Notes: generated from the letters alone by a model not told the origin. Shown: positions 45,296-56,829, counted from the first letter of the stretch. The stretch is 64,000 bases of DNA from Vandiemenella viatica (GCA_031002005.1 CM061914.1:195008685-195072684), one strand, 5' to 3'. Made by a program: numbers and translations.

Positions 45296-46440
45296 TAATA
45301 ATTGATAAAATTGAGATGGAGGGCCCGCTCCCGTGGCAATCTACCTACACATCCCATTTTTTCCTTTCCTCTTCCAACCTACTTTTTCCCCTCTACTAAT
45401 TTTTACTTTAAATTCTTTCAATGTTTTCAGTAAATTATTCATCACTTCTCTTGGCAATTTATTCCAATGCCTTGCACCCTTTCCTATAAAATAAAATTTT
45501 CCCACACCCTTATACCTGAAATCAAGTGCCAGTTTGTGGTCATAGCCAACCTTACCCTTCCAAGCACCTCTCTTAAATTTTCCCACCAATATCTTTCCAT
45601 GCTTCATCACCAGTACAGGCTTTGTACACTCCCATGACACTCTTCACCCTCCTTCTATCCTCCAATGAATCCCACTCCAGCTCCATCATATTAGTTACCG
45701 ATTGTGTTCTGCCGTGATTTCCAAAGACAAATCTGGCAGCCCTCCTCTGCACCCCCTCCAACTCCTGTATTTGATACCCAAAATGTGGATCCCAAACGAC
45801 ACCACCATATTCCAGCAGTGGTCTGACCAAAGTTTTGTAACCCAATTTCCTTACTTCTCTAGTGCATCCCCTCATCACTCTTTCCAACAGGTGAAGGATT
45901 TTGAACCCTTTCCTCACTACCTGTCCAATGTGTCCTGGCCAGTTAAGTTTGCTATCAAATGTTATGCCATTTCGAGTCTTCAATAAGTAGCTCCTTCCCC
46001 ACTTTATAGTCATAATCAACCTTTAGCTTTTTATCTGTGTACCTAATAAGCTGGCTCTTCTTTGCATTTACCTTCATCCCATGGTTACTCAACCAGCTAG
46101 TTATCCTATCTAGATCACCCTGCAGCTGTTTACAGTCTTGTAATGTTATATAAAATGATTTAAACATTATGTCATCTGCAAACAATCTAACTTCTGACAG
46201 TAAACCATTAACACAATCATTCATTAGAATAACGAATAACAATGGCCCCAATACACTACCCTGCGGGACTCCCATGTTCACTTCTACTTCTTTTGATACT
46301 GCATTTCCTACCCTAACTTTTTGCTTTCTACCCAGCAAATCACCTTTTTATCAACTCCAATAGTTTTTACCTTAAGCTTGTCCCCTGAAGCAACAACACC
46401 GGGTGAACATACCGTTCAGAAACGTAGCAACAATACTGAA
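45296..46440 (-). mobile_element. LINE-A with RT core, left arm
   Basis: Minus strand, 46338-45341, three frames joined by two frameshifts. Blocks: MGVPQGSVLGPLLFVILMND, LLSEVRLFADDIMFKS (catalytic F-A-D-D), GMKVNAKKSQLIRYTDKK, then TFDSKLNWPGHIGQVV, LVRPLLEYGGVVWDPHFGYQ, GVQRRAARFVFGNHGRTQSV, and finally KGARHWNKLPREVMNNLLKT. The 3' tail is (ATT)n at 45285-45302. The frameshift between SKWHNI and TFDSKLNW is shared with the right-arm copy (54350-55470), so inactivation preceded the duplication. 5' truncated, no endonuclease. Confidence 0.9.
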
Positions 46441-46649
46441 AAATAACACAACTCCAAGCTATTTGCTCGGAAGGATACAGGTGGAAGAATTAGGCCGCGT
46501 TTACACAATGCGAGTTGACTGGAACGACAGAGAGATGCGTCGGTGGTGGGGGTAGGAGAGTGAACTACCGTGCAGGTAATACACTCCACTAACAAGACAG
46601 ATCTCCAGTCGAACGTTGTGATCATCTTGCAAGTATATCCATATTACAA

Positions 46650-46795
46650 GGGAGCGTCCATAAATCACGTAGCTCCATTTTGGCCTCTTGTGAACCCCCC
46701 CCCCCTTTTTACACGTTGCCTAGCGTAGCTTCCCAGGCAACCCAGGCGCCCCCCTTTTTTCCCAGGACCGAGCCACGTAGTTTATGGACGGTCCC
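46650..46795. mobile_element. MITE-B nested in the Harbinger-like element, left arm
   Basis: Ends GGGAGCGTCCATAAATCACG and CGTAGTTTATGGACGGTCCC, 146 bp. The counterpart (54043-54136) is only 94 bp, so the two copies have different internal deletions. Confidence 0.78.
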
Positions 46796-46834
46796 CAGGA
46801 TGGAATTACTATTGTAGCTGATTTTTTAATTATA

Positions 46835-47010
46835 ATGTTGGAGAATAACAAAATGAAACGTCAGAAATGGGTAACGGAGTGGGTATCAAAAACGCTTTAA
46901 GTTCCTCAGCGACTTTTCTGATTGAAGTTGCAACTGAAGATGTAGAGAATGACAGAAATCATTTAAGACTAACAGTATCCCAATTTGAAGAGCTGCTGTC
47001 ATATATATAT
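46835..47010 (+). pseudogene. Harbinger transposase N-terminal fragment, left arm
   Basis: Encodes KRQKWVTEWVSKTL, then after a frameshift SSATFLIEVATEDVENDRNH and LRLTVSQFEELLS. This resembles the start of PIF/Harbinger transposases (R-R-x-W-V-x-x-W, L-L-x-E-L, N-x-L-R-M-x-x-x-x-F-x-x-L-L). The right-arm copy is in one frame, so the left frame is broken by a small indel. Confidence 0.75.
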
Positions 47011-47411
47011 ACGCACACAAACATGACACCGTAACGAGGCAATTTTGTTTAATAGCAACATCTATAATCCTTGTTCTTATAACTTTTAGTATCCAAATTC
47101 CACAGGAATTTCTTCACTTTCGCGAAGTTTTGAAGATTTTAATGCCTCTGCTTCACTTCGCTTGCTCCACTTGTTAGTTGTCGCCATCTTATTTGTTGAA
47201 CTCTTATGGCTTAAAGCCACGTCGACGTCGAGGTCATTAGGGGCGGGACGCTCTGTTTGTAAACTCGCACGCGATTAGTTGGTCGTGAACCGAGTCCACT
47301 GTCCTGAATGTCTTGAAACTGCTGACACGAGGAGAGTAGCTATCTAGCGCTGCGGGCGCAGCAAGACAGTACACTCCCAACAGCCCACTAGCGTCGTGTA
47401 AACACGACTAA

Positions 47412-48183
47412 GGAATAGTAGACGGAAGGGAAGAGACGATCGTGATCACAAGCTAGGACTTTAATTCAGGCAAAAAGGAGCGGAAACATTATTTTGTAGA
47501 TAACAGAATCAGCAATTGCAGTAAATTATCAAGGGAAATGAAAAAAAAAATGTATCAAAAACACTGAAAGAATTTAAATTGAAATTCGTAAAAGGCTAAA
47601 AGTGGATGCGAAAATTGTAGTCAAAGAGTTATAAAACAGGCGTGTATACAAACTGCAGTAAGGTCTTCAGCCTCATTGCAACCAAATCACCTTACAACGG
47701 CCCTGTAATCGAATTGTATTTTAAGAATTGTATGCAGCGAGGTGGGAGCTCATTAAATATGGGATTGTATATTTTTCTTGTAATTAACTGTGAATTAAGT
47801 GGGAATGAACATTTTTTTTATGGAGAGAAATTATGTAGATGCTATGTGATATGTTCAAGGACAGTATTATGCACGAAACATTGATTAAAAATTTCTAATT
47901 GTAAGTACTGATATGAGCTACGATGTTTAGAGAACAATTTGCGACGGTTTGTACTGATTTATGCAGGTAATTTTGTTTGTAAATACCTGTAAACATCTTT
48001 AATTTTCTTTTCCGTATGTTTCATGATGATTGTTAATGATTTTGTATTAGTCTGATTGTTTAATGTGATTTTGATTGTTGGCTGCATTATCGCCGTTCGA
48101 GAAACATCGGGCGGCTTTCTGTGTATTACTCCCGAAATTTCTGTAGCGCTTGTATAAAGCGAACGGCAGAGGCGAGTATTGGT
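47412..48183. other. unassigned sequence, left arm
   Basis: AT-rich and matched by 52637-53391 in the right arm. Bases 47540-47600 resemble a decayed LINE-A 3' end (TTGAAAGAATTTAAATTGAAA). No gene recognised. Confidence 0.4.
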
Positions 48184-49604
48184 CATGGAGGAAGGAAATA
48201 TATGGAGGAGAAGTGACGTTAAATCTGTGACGCCGGCTCTAAACTTTCGCGCATGCGCGGTGGCGGCAGCGGCCATATTGCGAACCCATACAAATGCGAA
48301 GTTCACATTGTGTTTGATGCAGTGATTATTTCATTTTCTAATGTGTCTATGTTTTTTATAATGCCATCTAGTGTTGCATACGGGTTGCACAAATAGGCAA
48401 GAGAGGAAAGAACCTGGAATATCAGTAAGTTGCATTCTAATAATTGTTCTTGAAGTGTGCAGTAGGAATTGCAAACTTCGGTGCCTGTCTATAAATATTT
48501 AGTCATAGCTCTCAGTGGGATGAGTTTGTTCTAAAATTTTTGTTGGTGTAGTGTAGAAAATCAGCATACCTTGCTATTTTGCACATAATAGGCTAGCATT
48601 ACTTTTTAACGAGTGTTGAAAATGAGATTTAAAGGAGTGATATTTACATCGCGATTCAGTGAATTTAGTATTGCGCTTTCTTTCGTTACGTTGCAGTTTA
48701 TACTGACAGTGTATGATGAAATTAAATGTGTTAAATTATGCTATGCAATCTAGGAATCTTGATGAAGCAAACGATGTTGTTACCGCAAATACAGTTTGCG
48801 ATTCAAATACGCGTGTGTGGGTGTGTCTACATAGTTTGATTCTGTAGCGGCAATTTAGTCGAGATTGAGGTTAGGTCTAAATGCAGTCTGTACCAGAATG
48901 GTTTTGTTATTTTATAAGGGACAAAGAATTTATCTATTACTGTTAGTAATTTCATGAGAACCAAGTTAGTGACAAAACGTGTATCGCGATATAAACTACT
49001 TACAGGTATTCCAAATTAAGCTTACGATGTATGGAAACAAGATTACTATTTTTATTCTGGTCTAGACCGCATTTCAACCTAACCACAAGTGGTAGTAAAA
49101 AACTGAAATATCCATTCTGCATGTCCACCATGTAATTCATTGTGACTTTGGCAGAATTAATTTTTGTTCCAGGCCGCATCCCAACCAGGTCCCCTCAATT
49201 TGGAGACAGTATATCCCGAAAACTAAGCACGATATCGAAAAATTTTATTCATTATTTTCGATTTGTCTCGTCGTGTTACATAAGAATCCATTATCAAATT
49301 TGACTTTGACTAATTTTTTCTTCTGAATTTCAACCAAAAACATCTCACATTTGAGACAGAATATCTCGAAAACTAAGCAGATTATCAAAAAAAATTATTC
49401 TTCATTTTTTATTTGTCTCATCGAGTTACATAATAATCCATCACCAGATTGCGGCGTTACGTTTATCCAAGAGTCCCCTTGAGGTTTTTGTACATATACG
49501 CCATGTTTGTATGGAATCGGCCTAGCATCCCACTCCTCCTCCGCCCGGCTTCAATGCGTGGTGAAGGTCTCTTGCGTCGTCTCCATATATTTCTTTCCTA
49601 CATG
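48184..49604. mobile_element. Element M, long copy, left arm
   Basis: A 1,421-bp element with ends CATGGAGGAAGGAAATATAT and ATATATTTCTTTCCTACATG, flanked by exact 8-bp duplications GTATTGGT (48176-48183 and 49605-49612). It contains two TATCTCGAAAACTAAGC modules and TTTCAACCTAACC minisatellite-like pieces, both shared with the Merlin element. No intact coding. The mirror copy is at 51216-52636. Confidence 0.87.
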
Positions 49605-49852
49605 GTATTGGTTTTAAAAAGGTTTAGTTCGAAGGAGTTGCAAATCAGTTGAAAGTTAGACTCGCTGGAACGTTTATAACTTCGCACTTAGTATCTTTGG
49701 ATACGATGCTTGTGTAATATTGTAAGGCGCACGGAAAAATAAACAAATTGTAAAGGGATTCTTTGGAATAATTATTTCAAGAAACTAAAGATCTCACGTG
49801 GCTTCTGCGACAGGCTACGACATCAATAAATCGAACCTGCTTTCAAAACCAG

Positions 49853-50852
49853 NNNNNNNNNNNNNNNNNNNNNNNNNNNNNNNNNNNNNNNNNNNNNNNN
49901 NNNNNNNNNNNNNNNNNNNNNNNNNNNNNNNNNNNNNNNNNNNNNNNNNNNNNNNNNNNNNNNNNNNNNNNNNNNNNNNNNNNNNNNNNNNNNNNNNNNN
50001 NNNNNNNNNNNNNNNNNNNNNNNNNNNNNNNNNNNNNNNNNNNNNNNNNNNNNNNNNNNNNNNNNNNNNNNNNNNNNNNNNNNNNNNNNNNNNNNNNNNN
50101 NNNNNNNNNNNNNNNNNNNNNNNNNNNNNNNNNNNNNNNNNNNNNNNNNNNNNNNNNNNNNNNNNNNNNNNNNNNNNNNNNNNNNNNNNNNNNNNNNNNN
50201 NNNNNNNNNNNNNNNNNNNNNNNNNNNNNNNNNNNNNNNNNNNNNNNNNNNNNNNNNNNNNNNNNNNNNNNNNNNNNNNNNNNNNNNNNNNNNNNNNNNN
50301 NNNNNNNNNNNNNNNNNNNNNNNNNNNNNNNNNNNNNNNNNNNNNNNNNNNNNNNNNNNNNNNNNNNNNNNNNNNNNNNNNNNNNNNNNNNNNNNNNNNN
50401 NNNNNNNNNNNNNNNNNNNNNNNNNNNNNNNNNNNNNNNNNNNNNNNNNNNNNNNNNNNNNNNNNNNNNNNNNNNNNNNNNNNNNNNNNNNNNNNNNNNN
50501 NNNNNNNNNNNNNNNNNNNNNNNNNNNNNNNNNNNNNNNNNNNNNNNNNNNNNNNNNNNNNNNNNNNNNNNNNNNNNNNNNNNNNNNNNNNNNNNNNNNN
50601 NNNNNNNNNNNNNNNNNNNNNNNNNNNNNNNNNNNNNNNNNNNNNNNNNNNNNNNNNNNNNNNNNNNNNNNNNNNNNNNNNNNNNNNNNNNNNNNNNNNN
50701 NNNNNNNNNNNNNNNNNNNNNNNNNNNNNNNNNNNNNNNNNNNNNNNNNNNNNNNNNNNNNNNNNNNNNNNNNNNNNNNNNNNNNNNNNNNNNNNNNNNN
50801 NNNNNNNNNNNNNNNNNNNNNNNNNNNNNNNNNNNNNNNNNNNNNNNNNNNN
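49853..50852. other. assembly gap of exactly 1000 N
   Basis: Exactly 1000 undetermined bases lie almost on the axis of the inverted repeat. A round number usually means the true size is unknown. Any translation across this interval is meaningless. Confidence 0.99.
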
Positions 50853-50967
50853 AATTAAGGAATTCCTCACTAGTCAGCATAATAACCACGCGTTCCCCAT
50901 TTACGGACTTCTACCAACCTGAAAACGAACTCTGAAACACGAAACGTGTTTAAACATCTTTTTTTTA
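50853..50967. other. known part of the palindrome spacer
   Basis: 115 bp between the gap and the right arm, with no counterpart visible left of the gap. Contains GAAACGTGTTTAAACATC and a T-run. It may be the arm-arm spacer or may pair with sequence hidden in the gap. Confidence 0.7.
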
Positions 50968-51215
50968 CTGGTTTTGAAAGCAGGTTCGATTTATTGATGT
51001 CGTAGCCTGTCGCAGAACCCACGTTAGGTCTTTAGTTTCTTGAAATAATTATTCCAAAGAATCCCTTTACAATTTGTTTATTTTTCCGTGCGACTTACAA
51101 TATTACACAAGCATCGTATCCAAAGATACTAAGTGCGAAGTTATAAACGTTCCAGCGAGTCTAACTTTCAACTGATTTGCAACACCTTCGAACTAAACCT
51201 TTTTAAAACCAATAC

Positions 51216-52636
51216 CATGTAGGAAAGAAATATATGGAGACGACGCAAGAGACCTTCACAACGCATTGAAGCCGGGCGGAGGAAGAGTGGGGGGCTAGGC
51301 CGATCCCATACAAACACGGGTATATGTACAAAAACCTCAAGGGGACTCTAGGATAAACGTAACGCCGCAATCTGGTGATGGATTATTATGTAACTCTATG
51401 AGACAAATAAAAATGAAGAATAAATTTTTTTGATAATCTGCTTAGTTTTCGAGATATTCTGTCTCAAATGTGAGATGTTTTTGGTAGAAATTCAGAAGAA
51501 AAAATTAGTCAAAGTCAAATTTGATGATGGATTCTTATGTAACACGACGAGACAAATCGAAAATAAAGAATAAAATTTTTCGATATCGTGCTTAGTTTTC
51601 GGGATATACTGCCTCCAAATTGAGGGGATCGGGTTGTGATGCAGCCTCAAACAAAAATTAATTCTGCCAAAGCCACAATGAATTACATGATGGACATGCA
51701 GAATGGATATTTCAGTTTTTACTACCACTTGTGGTTAGGTTGAAATGCGGTCTAGACTAGAATAAAATAGTTATCTTGTTTCCATACATCGTAAGCTTAT
51801 TTGGGAATACCTGCAAGTAGTTTATATCGCGATACACGTTTTGTCACTAACTTGGTTCTCATGAAATTACTAACAGTAATAGATAAATTCTTTGTCCCTT
51901 ATGAAATAACAAAACCATTCTGGTAGAGACTGCATTTAGACCTAACCACAATCTCGACTAAATTGCCGCTACAGAATCAAACTATGTAGACACACCCACA
52001 CACGCGTATTTGAATCGCAAACTGTATTTGCGGTAACATCGTTTGCTTCATCAAGATTCCTAGATTGCATAGCATAATTTACACATTTAATTTCATCATA
52101 CACTGTCAGTATAAACTGCAACGTGACGAAAGAAAGCGCAATACTAAATTCACTGAATCGCGATGTAAATATCACTCCTTTAAATCTCATTTTCAACACT
52201 CGTTAAAAAGTAATGCTAGCCTATTATGTGCAAAATAGCAAGGTATGCTGATTTTCTACACTACACCAACAAAAATTTGAGAACAAACTCATCCCACTGA
52301 GAGCTATGACTAAATATTTATAGACAGGCACCAAAGTTTGCAATTCCTACTGCACACTTCAAGAACAATTATTAGAATGCAACTTACTTATGAAATGATA
52401 TTCCAGGTTCTTTCCTCTCTTGCCTATTTGTGCAACGCGTATGCAACACTAGATGGTATTATAAAAAACATAGAAACATTAGAAAATGAAATAATCACAG
52501 CATCAAACACAATGTGAACTTTGCATTTGTATGGGTTCGCAATATGGCCGCTGCCGCCACCGCGCATGCGCGAAAGTTTAGAGCCGGCGTCACAGATTTA
52601 ACGTCACTTCTCCTCCATATATTTCCTTCCTCCATG
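51216..52636. mobile_element. Element M, long copy, right arm
   Basis: Mirror image of 48184-49604 with the same ends (CATGTAGGAAAGAAATATAT at this side). The flanks ACCAATAC at 51208-51215 and at the far end give the complement of GTATTGGT. Scattered mismatches against the left-arm copy amount to a few percent. Confidence 0.87.
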
Positions 52637-53391
52637 ACCAATACTCGCCTCTGCCGTTCGCTTTATACAAGCGCTACAGAAATTTCGGGAGTAATACACA
52701 GAAAGCCGCCCGATGTTTCTCGAACGGCGACAATGCAGCCAACAATCAAAATGACATTAAACAATCAGACTAATACAAAATCATTAACAATCATCATGAA
52801 ACATACTGAAAAGAAAATTAAAGATATTTACAGGTATTTGCAAACAAAATTACCTGCATAAATCAGTACAAACCGTCGCAAATTGTAGCTCACATCAGTA
52901 CTTACAATTACAAATTTTCAATCGATGTTTCGTGCATAGTACTGTCCTTGAACATATCACATAGCATCTACATAATTTCTCTCCATAAAAAAAATGTTCA
53001 TTCCCACTTAATTCACAGTTAATTACAAGAAAAATATACAATCCCATATTTAATCAGCTCCCACCTCGCTGCATACAATTCTTAAAATACAATTCGATTA
53101 CAGGGCCGTTGTAAGGTGATTTGATTGCAATGCGGCGGACGACCTTACTGCAGTTTCTATACACGCCTGTTTTATAACTCTTTGACTACAATTTTTGCAT
53201 CCACTTTTACGCTTTTACGAATTTCAATTTAAATTCTTTCAGTGTTTTTGATAAAAAAATTCATTTCCCTTGATAATTTACTGCAATTGCTGATTCTGTT
53301 ATCTACAAAATAATTTTTTCCGCTCCTTTTTGCCTGAATTAAAGTCCTAGCTTGTGATCACGATCGTCTCTTCCCTTCCGTCTACTATTCC
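52637..53391. other. unassigned sequence, right arm
   Basis: Mirror of 47412-48183; no gene recognised. Confidence 0.4.
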
Positions 53392-53790
53392 TTAGCCGTG
53401 TTTACACGACGCTAGTGGGCTGTTGGGAGTGTTCTGTCTTGCTGCGCCCGCAGCGCTAGATAGCTACTCTCCTCGTGTCAGCAGGTTCAAGACATTCAGG
53501 ACAGTGGACTCGGTTCACGACCAACTAATCGCGTGCGAGTTTACAAACAGAGCGTCCCGCCCCTAATGACCTCGACGTCGACGTGGCTTTAAGCCATAAG
53601 AGTTCAACAAATAAGATGGCGACAACTAACAAGTCGAGCAAGTGAAGTGAAGCAGAGGCATTAAAATCTTCAAAACTTCGCGAAGTGAAGAAATTCTGCT
53701 GTGGAATTTGGATACTAAAAGTTATAAGAACAAGCATTATAGATGTTGCTATTAAACAAAATTGCCTCGTTACGGTGTTATGTTTGTGTG

Positions 53791-53792
<2 letters not shown>

Positions 53793-53833
<41 letters not shown>
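53793..53833. repeat. (TA)n microsatellite
   Basis: About 20 TA units. The mirror position in the left arm (~47001-47010) has only about five, so the tract expanded or contracted after the arms separated. Confidence 0.95.
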
Positions 53834-53835
<2 letters not shown>

Positions 53836-54000
53836 CAGCAGCTCTTCAAATTGGGATACTGTTAGTCTTAAATGATTTCTGTCATTCTCTACATCTTCAG
53901 TTGCAACTTCAATCAGAAAAGTCGCTGAGGAACTTAAAGCGTTACTTTTTGATATCCACTCTGTTACCCATTTCTGACGTTTCATTTTGTTATTCTCCAA
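53832..54000 (-). pseudogene. Harbinger transposase N-terminal fragment, right arm
   Basis: One continuous frame: MKRQKWVTEWISKSNALSSS, ATFLIEVATEDVENDRNHLR, LTVSQFEELLS, then running into the TA tract. The D-D-E catalytic domain is absent, so the element is non-autonomous. Confidence 0.77.
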
Positions 54001-54042
54001 CATTATAATTAACAAATTGGCCACAATAGTAATTCCTTCATG

Positions 54043-54136
54043 GGGAGCGTCCATAAACTACGTGGCTATGTCCGGGAGAGGGGGGGGGGGGTGCACAAGA
54101 GGCCAAAATGGAGCTACGTGATTTACGGACGCTCCC
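54043..54136. mobile_element. MITE-B, right arm, internally deleted
   Basis: Ends GGGAGCGTCCATAAACTACG and CGTGATTTACGGACGCTCCC enclose a short G-run and GAGGCCAAAATGGAGC. Confidence 0.8.
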
Positions 54137-54349
54137 TTGTAATATGGATATACTTGCAAGAAGATCACAGCGTTCGAGTAGAGAGCTGTCCTGACAGTGG
54201 ACTGTATTACCTGCATGCTAGTTCACTCTCCTACCCCCACCACCGACGCGTCTCTCTGTCGTTCCAGTCAACTCGCATCGTGTAAACGCAGCCTAATTCT
54301 TCTACCAATATCCTTCCGAGCAAATAGCTTGGAGTGGTGTAATTTTTCA

Positions 54350-55470
54350 GTATTGTCGCTACGTTTCTGAACGGTATGTTCACCCGGTGTTGTTGCTTCA
54401 GGGGACAAGATTAAGGTAAAAACTATTGGAGTTGATAAAAAGGGTGATTTGCTGGGTAGAAAGCAAAAAGTTAGGGTAGGAAATGCAGTATCAAAAGGAG
54501 TGTACATGGGAGTCCCACAGGGTAGTGTATTGGGGCCATTGTTATTCGTTATTCTAATGAATGATTGTGTTAATGGTTTACTGTCAGAAGTTAGATTGTT
54601 TGCAGATGACATAATGTTTAAATCATTTTATATAACATTACAAGACTGTAAACAGCTGCGGGGTGATCTAGATAGGATAACTAGCTGGTTGAGTAACCAT
54701 GGGATGAAGATAAATGCAAAGAAGAGCCAGCTTATTAGGTACACAGATAAAAAGCTAAAGGTTGATTATGATTATAAAGTGAGGAAGGAGCTACTTATTG
54801 AAGACTCGAAATGGCATAACATTTGATAGCAAACTTAACTGGCCAGGACACATTGGACAGGTAGTGAGGAAAGGGTTCAAAATCCTTCACCTGTTGGAAG
54901 AGCAATTGGGGTACAAACTCTGGTCAGACCACTGGTGGAATATGGTGGTGTCGTTTGGGATACACATTTTGGGTAACAAATACAGGAGTTGGAGGGGGTG
55001 CAGAGGAGGGCTGCCAGATTTGTCTTTGGAAATCACCACAAAACACAATCGGTAACTAATATGATGGAGCTGGAGTGGGATTCATTGGAGGATAGAAGGA
55101 GGGTGAAGAGTGTCATGGGAGTGTACAAAGCCTGTACTGGTGATGAAGCATGGAAAGATATTGGTGGGAAAATTTAAGAGAGGTGCTTGGAAGGGTAGGG
55201 TTGGCTATGACCACAAACTGGCCCTTGATTTCAGGCATAAGGGTGTGGGAAAATTTTCTTTATAGGAAAGGGTGCAAGGCATTGGAATAAATTGCCAAGA
55301 GAAGTGATGACTAATTTACTGAAAACATTGAAAGAATTTAAAGTAAAAATTAGTAGAGGGAAAAAGTAGGTTGGAAGAGGAAAGGAAAAAAGGAGATGTG
55401 TAGGTAGATTGCCACGGGAGCGGGCCCTCCATCTCAATTTTATCAATTATTATTATTATTATTATTATTG
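54350..55470 (+). mobile_element. LINE-A with RT core, right arm
   Basis: Mirror of 45296-46440. Blocks: GVYMGVPQGSVLGPLLFVIL, LFADDIMFKSFYITLQDCKQ, NAKKSQLIRYTDKK, TFDSKLNWPGHIGQVVRKGF, GVQRRAARFVFGNHHKTQSV. A 3' tail of (ATT)n lies at 55447-55469. It lacks a short coding segment present in the left arm around the MRGCTREV block and has extra frameshifts. The WHNI/TFDSK frameshift is common to both arms. Confidence 0.9.
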
Positions 55471-56044
55471 TCGTGACGCCATCGAGAGTGCGGCATCTTG
55501 GAGAGCTTGTTGTCTCTGACCTGTCTGATTGTCCCCTCCCTCTCGTGGGGTTTTTCCCTGTATCGAGGGCGCCCGCCAGGGGACAGGTATTGCGGCAGCG
55601 GATGCGGCCCATCTGCACACTGGGTCGGCCAATATTCAGCGAGTGGCGGCACTCAATAGCCACTCAGTACCTCGATGGAGCGACGAACACTGAAAATAAC
55701 TCTGCGCTCACCAACCCTAAATGGGACTTTGTTTTTCACGTGTATATCTATTATTAACCGACCCTACCCATTGTTACGGGCACGTTAGTCGGTCACTTCG
55801 GAATTACACCTACAAACTTCCCTCACAAAAAAACTGAGTCCCCTCTCCTTGGACTGGGGAATTGATTAGTATAGCAACAATGGTCATATCGTCGAAATAC
55901 TTGGTTTTTCCGGTCGTTCAAATATTCGTGGCTTTTATAAAGTATGGCTGATTGCTTATACGTACATAACGAATACGACACCCGTTTTGAGTGAACAAAT
56001 TTTAGTAATTTATCTTCTATCTTGATATCTTTAATTTAGTCAGA
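55471..56044. other. unassigned sequence, right arm
   Basis: Mirror of 44701-45295. GC-rich and open in several frames, no recognised domain. Confidence 0.4.
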
Positions 56045-56258
56045 TTCAAATTTTAAGATTCTGCCCCCTCCCCCTTCCCCATAACATTGGGATTCACGCC
56101 TTTTGTAAGCTTTTTTAACTCTGGTGTTCTTAAAAAAAATGAAAATCATGAAGTGAGATTTGTTGACCTTCCGTTCCCCCCCCCCCTTTTTGTGAGATTT
56201 CGCTGCACCCCCTTGCCCTCCCCATCATTTCTCCTCACGTACTTAATGGACGCCTCGT
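56045..56258. mobile_element. MITE-A fragment, right arm
   Basis: Mirror of 44494-44700, ending CGTACTTAATGGACGCCTCG. Confidence 0.7.
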
Positions 56259-56419
56259 AGTGAAAAATGCAACGTTTCGACGCCCACGCTCTGCCGTCAT
56301 CAGCTTCTGACTACTGCTACCCGACGCTTACATCGTGAGCAGTCGGAACCTGACGTTATGCGGATACACGTGTGCAGTCTACGGTTTTCTGCATTCACTG
56401 TAGAACACGCCTAAGATTG

Positions 56420-56592
56420 CTCGGGAGGACACCGGTTCGAATCCCGCTCCAGCCGTCCATATTTGTTTTCCATGGCTCCAGGTAAGTGCCGGTAAGGTTC
56501 ATTCAAGAGCCCATGGCCGGATTCCTTTCCGTTCATTTTCGCGAATCTTCTCCCCTCATTAATGACTCTGATATTAATGAGACGTTATATCT
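56420..56592 (+). mobile_element. SINE, right arm
   Basis: GGACACCGGTTCGAATCCCG (B box), body with CATTCAAGAGCCCATGGCCG and a 3' region ATTAATGACTCTGATATTAA. Mirror of 44148-44310. Confidence 0.77.
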
Positions 56593-56603
56593 TCATTTTT
56601 TTT

Positions 56604-56827
56604 TACTTACGGTTATACGCCTCGTCGACGTAGAGGTCATTAGAGACTGGGGAGAAGGAACTGGAAGGAATTTGGCCATGACTTTTTTGAAGGAAGCATC
56701 CCGGTATTCGCCAGGAGTGATTTGGGGAAACCATGGAAAACCCGAATCTGGATGCCCGGACGGGGTTCGAACCGGCGTCCTCCCGAATGCGAGGCCAGAG
56801 CGTTAACCACTAACCCACCACGCTCTG
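56604..56827 (-). mobile_element. SINE, full length, right arm
   Basis: Mirror of 43887-44130. The minus strand has GAGCGTGGTGGGTTAGTGG, the B box GGTTCGAACCCC (a base is missing compared with GGTTCGAATCCCC), body and 3' domain CTCTAATGACCTCTACGTCG, with the A-tail as TTTTTTTT at ~56598. Confidence 0.87.
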
Positions 56828-56829
56828 TA

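Larger units (their letters stand above)
46490..47411 (+). mobile_element. Harbinger-like transposon, left arm
   Basis: Ends GGCCGCGTTTACACAATGCG and GCGTCGTGTAAACACGAC. The interior keeps the transposase N-terminal region (46835-47010), MITE-B at 46650-46795 and a SINE 3' fragment at ~47213-47250, so it served as a target for later insertions. The counterpart is 53392-54295, and a third copy is 32138-32840. Confidence 0.75.
39676..49852. repeat. left arm of a ~10-kb inverted repeat
   Basis: This stretch is the reverse complement of 50968-60030 with a few percent mismatches plus indels. Near the axis, paired positions add to 100,820 (49852 with 50968; 48184 with 52636). The sum drifts outward because of indels, and falls by about 1 kb beyond the mariner element at 41168-42202, which only this arm has. 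It contains, inward: the SINE at 40590, LINE-C, MITE-A, three SINEs, MITE-A, LINE-A, the Harbinger-like element and element M. The outer limit, 39676, lies inside a GTTACTC-rich repeat. Confidence 0.95.
53392..54295 (-). mobile_element. Harbinger-like transposon, right arm
   Basis: Mirror of 46490-47411, with ends GCCGTGTTTACACGACGCTA and CTCGCATCGTGTAAACGCAG. Contains a SINE 3' fragment (53560-53600), a (TA)n tract (53793-53833), a continuous transposase N-terminal frame (minus, 53832-54000) and MITE-B (54043-54136). Confidence 0.75.

Noticed and set aside
47959..48306. A 115-codon frame that is nearly identical in both arms (mirror 52514-52861)
   Set aside because: Its conservation is explained by the duplicated DNA. 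It overlaps the end of element M, has no recognisable domain, and replacement changes are not avoided.
49798..50922. Long frames spanning the N gap
   Set aside because: They consist almost entirely of undetermined codons and are artefacts of translating N.
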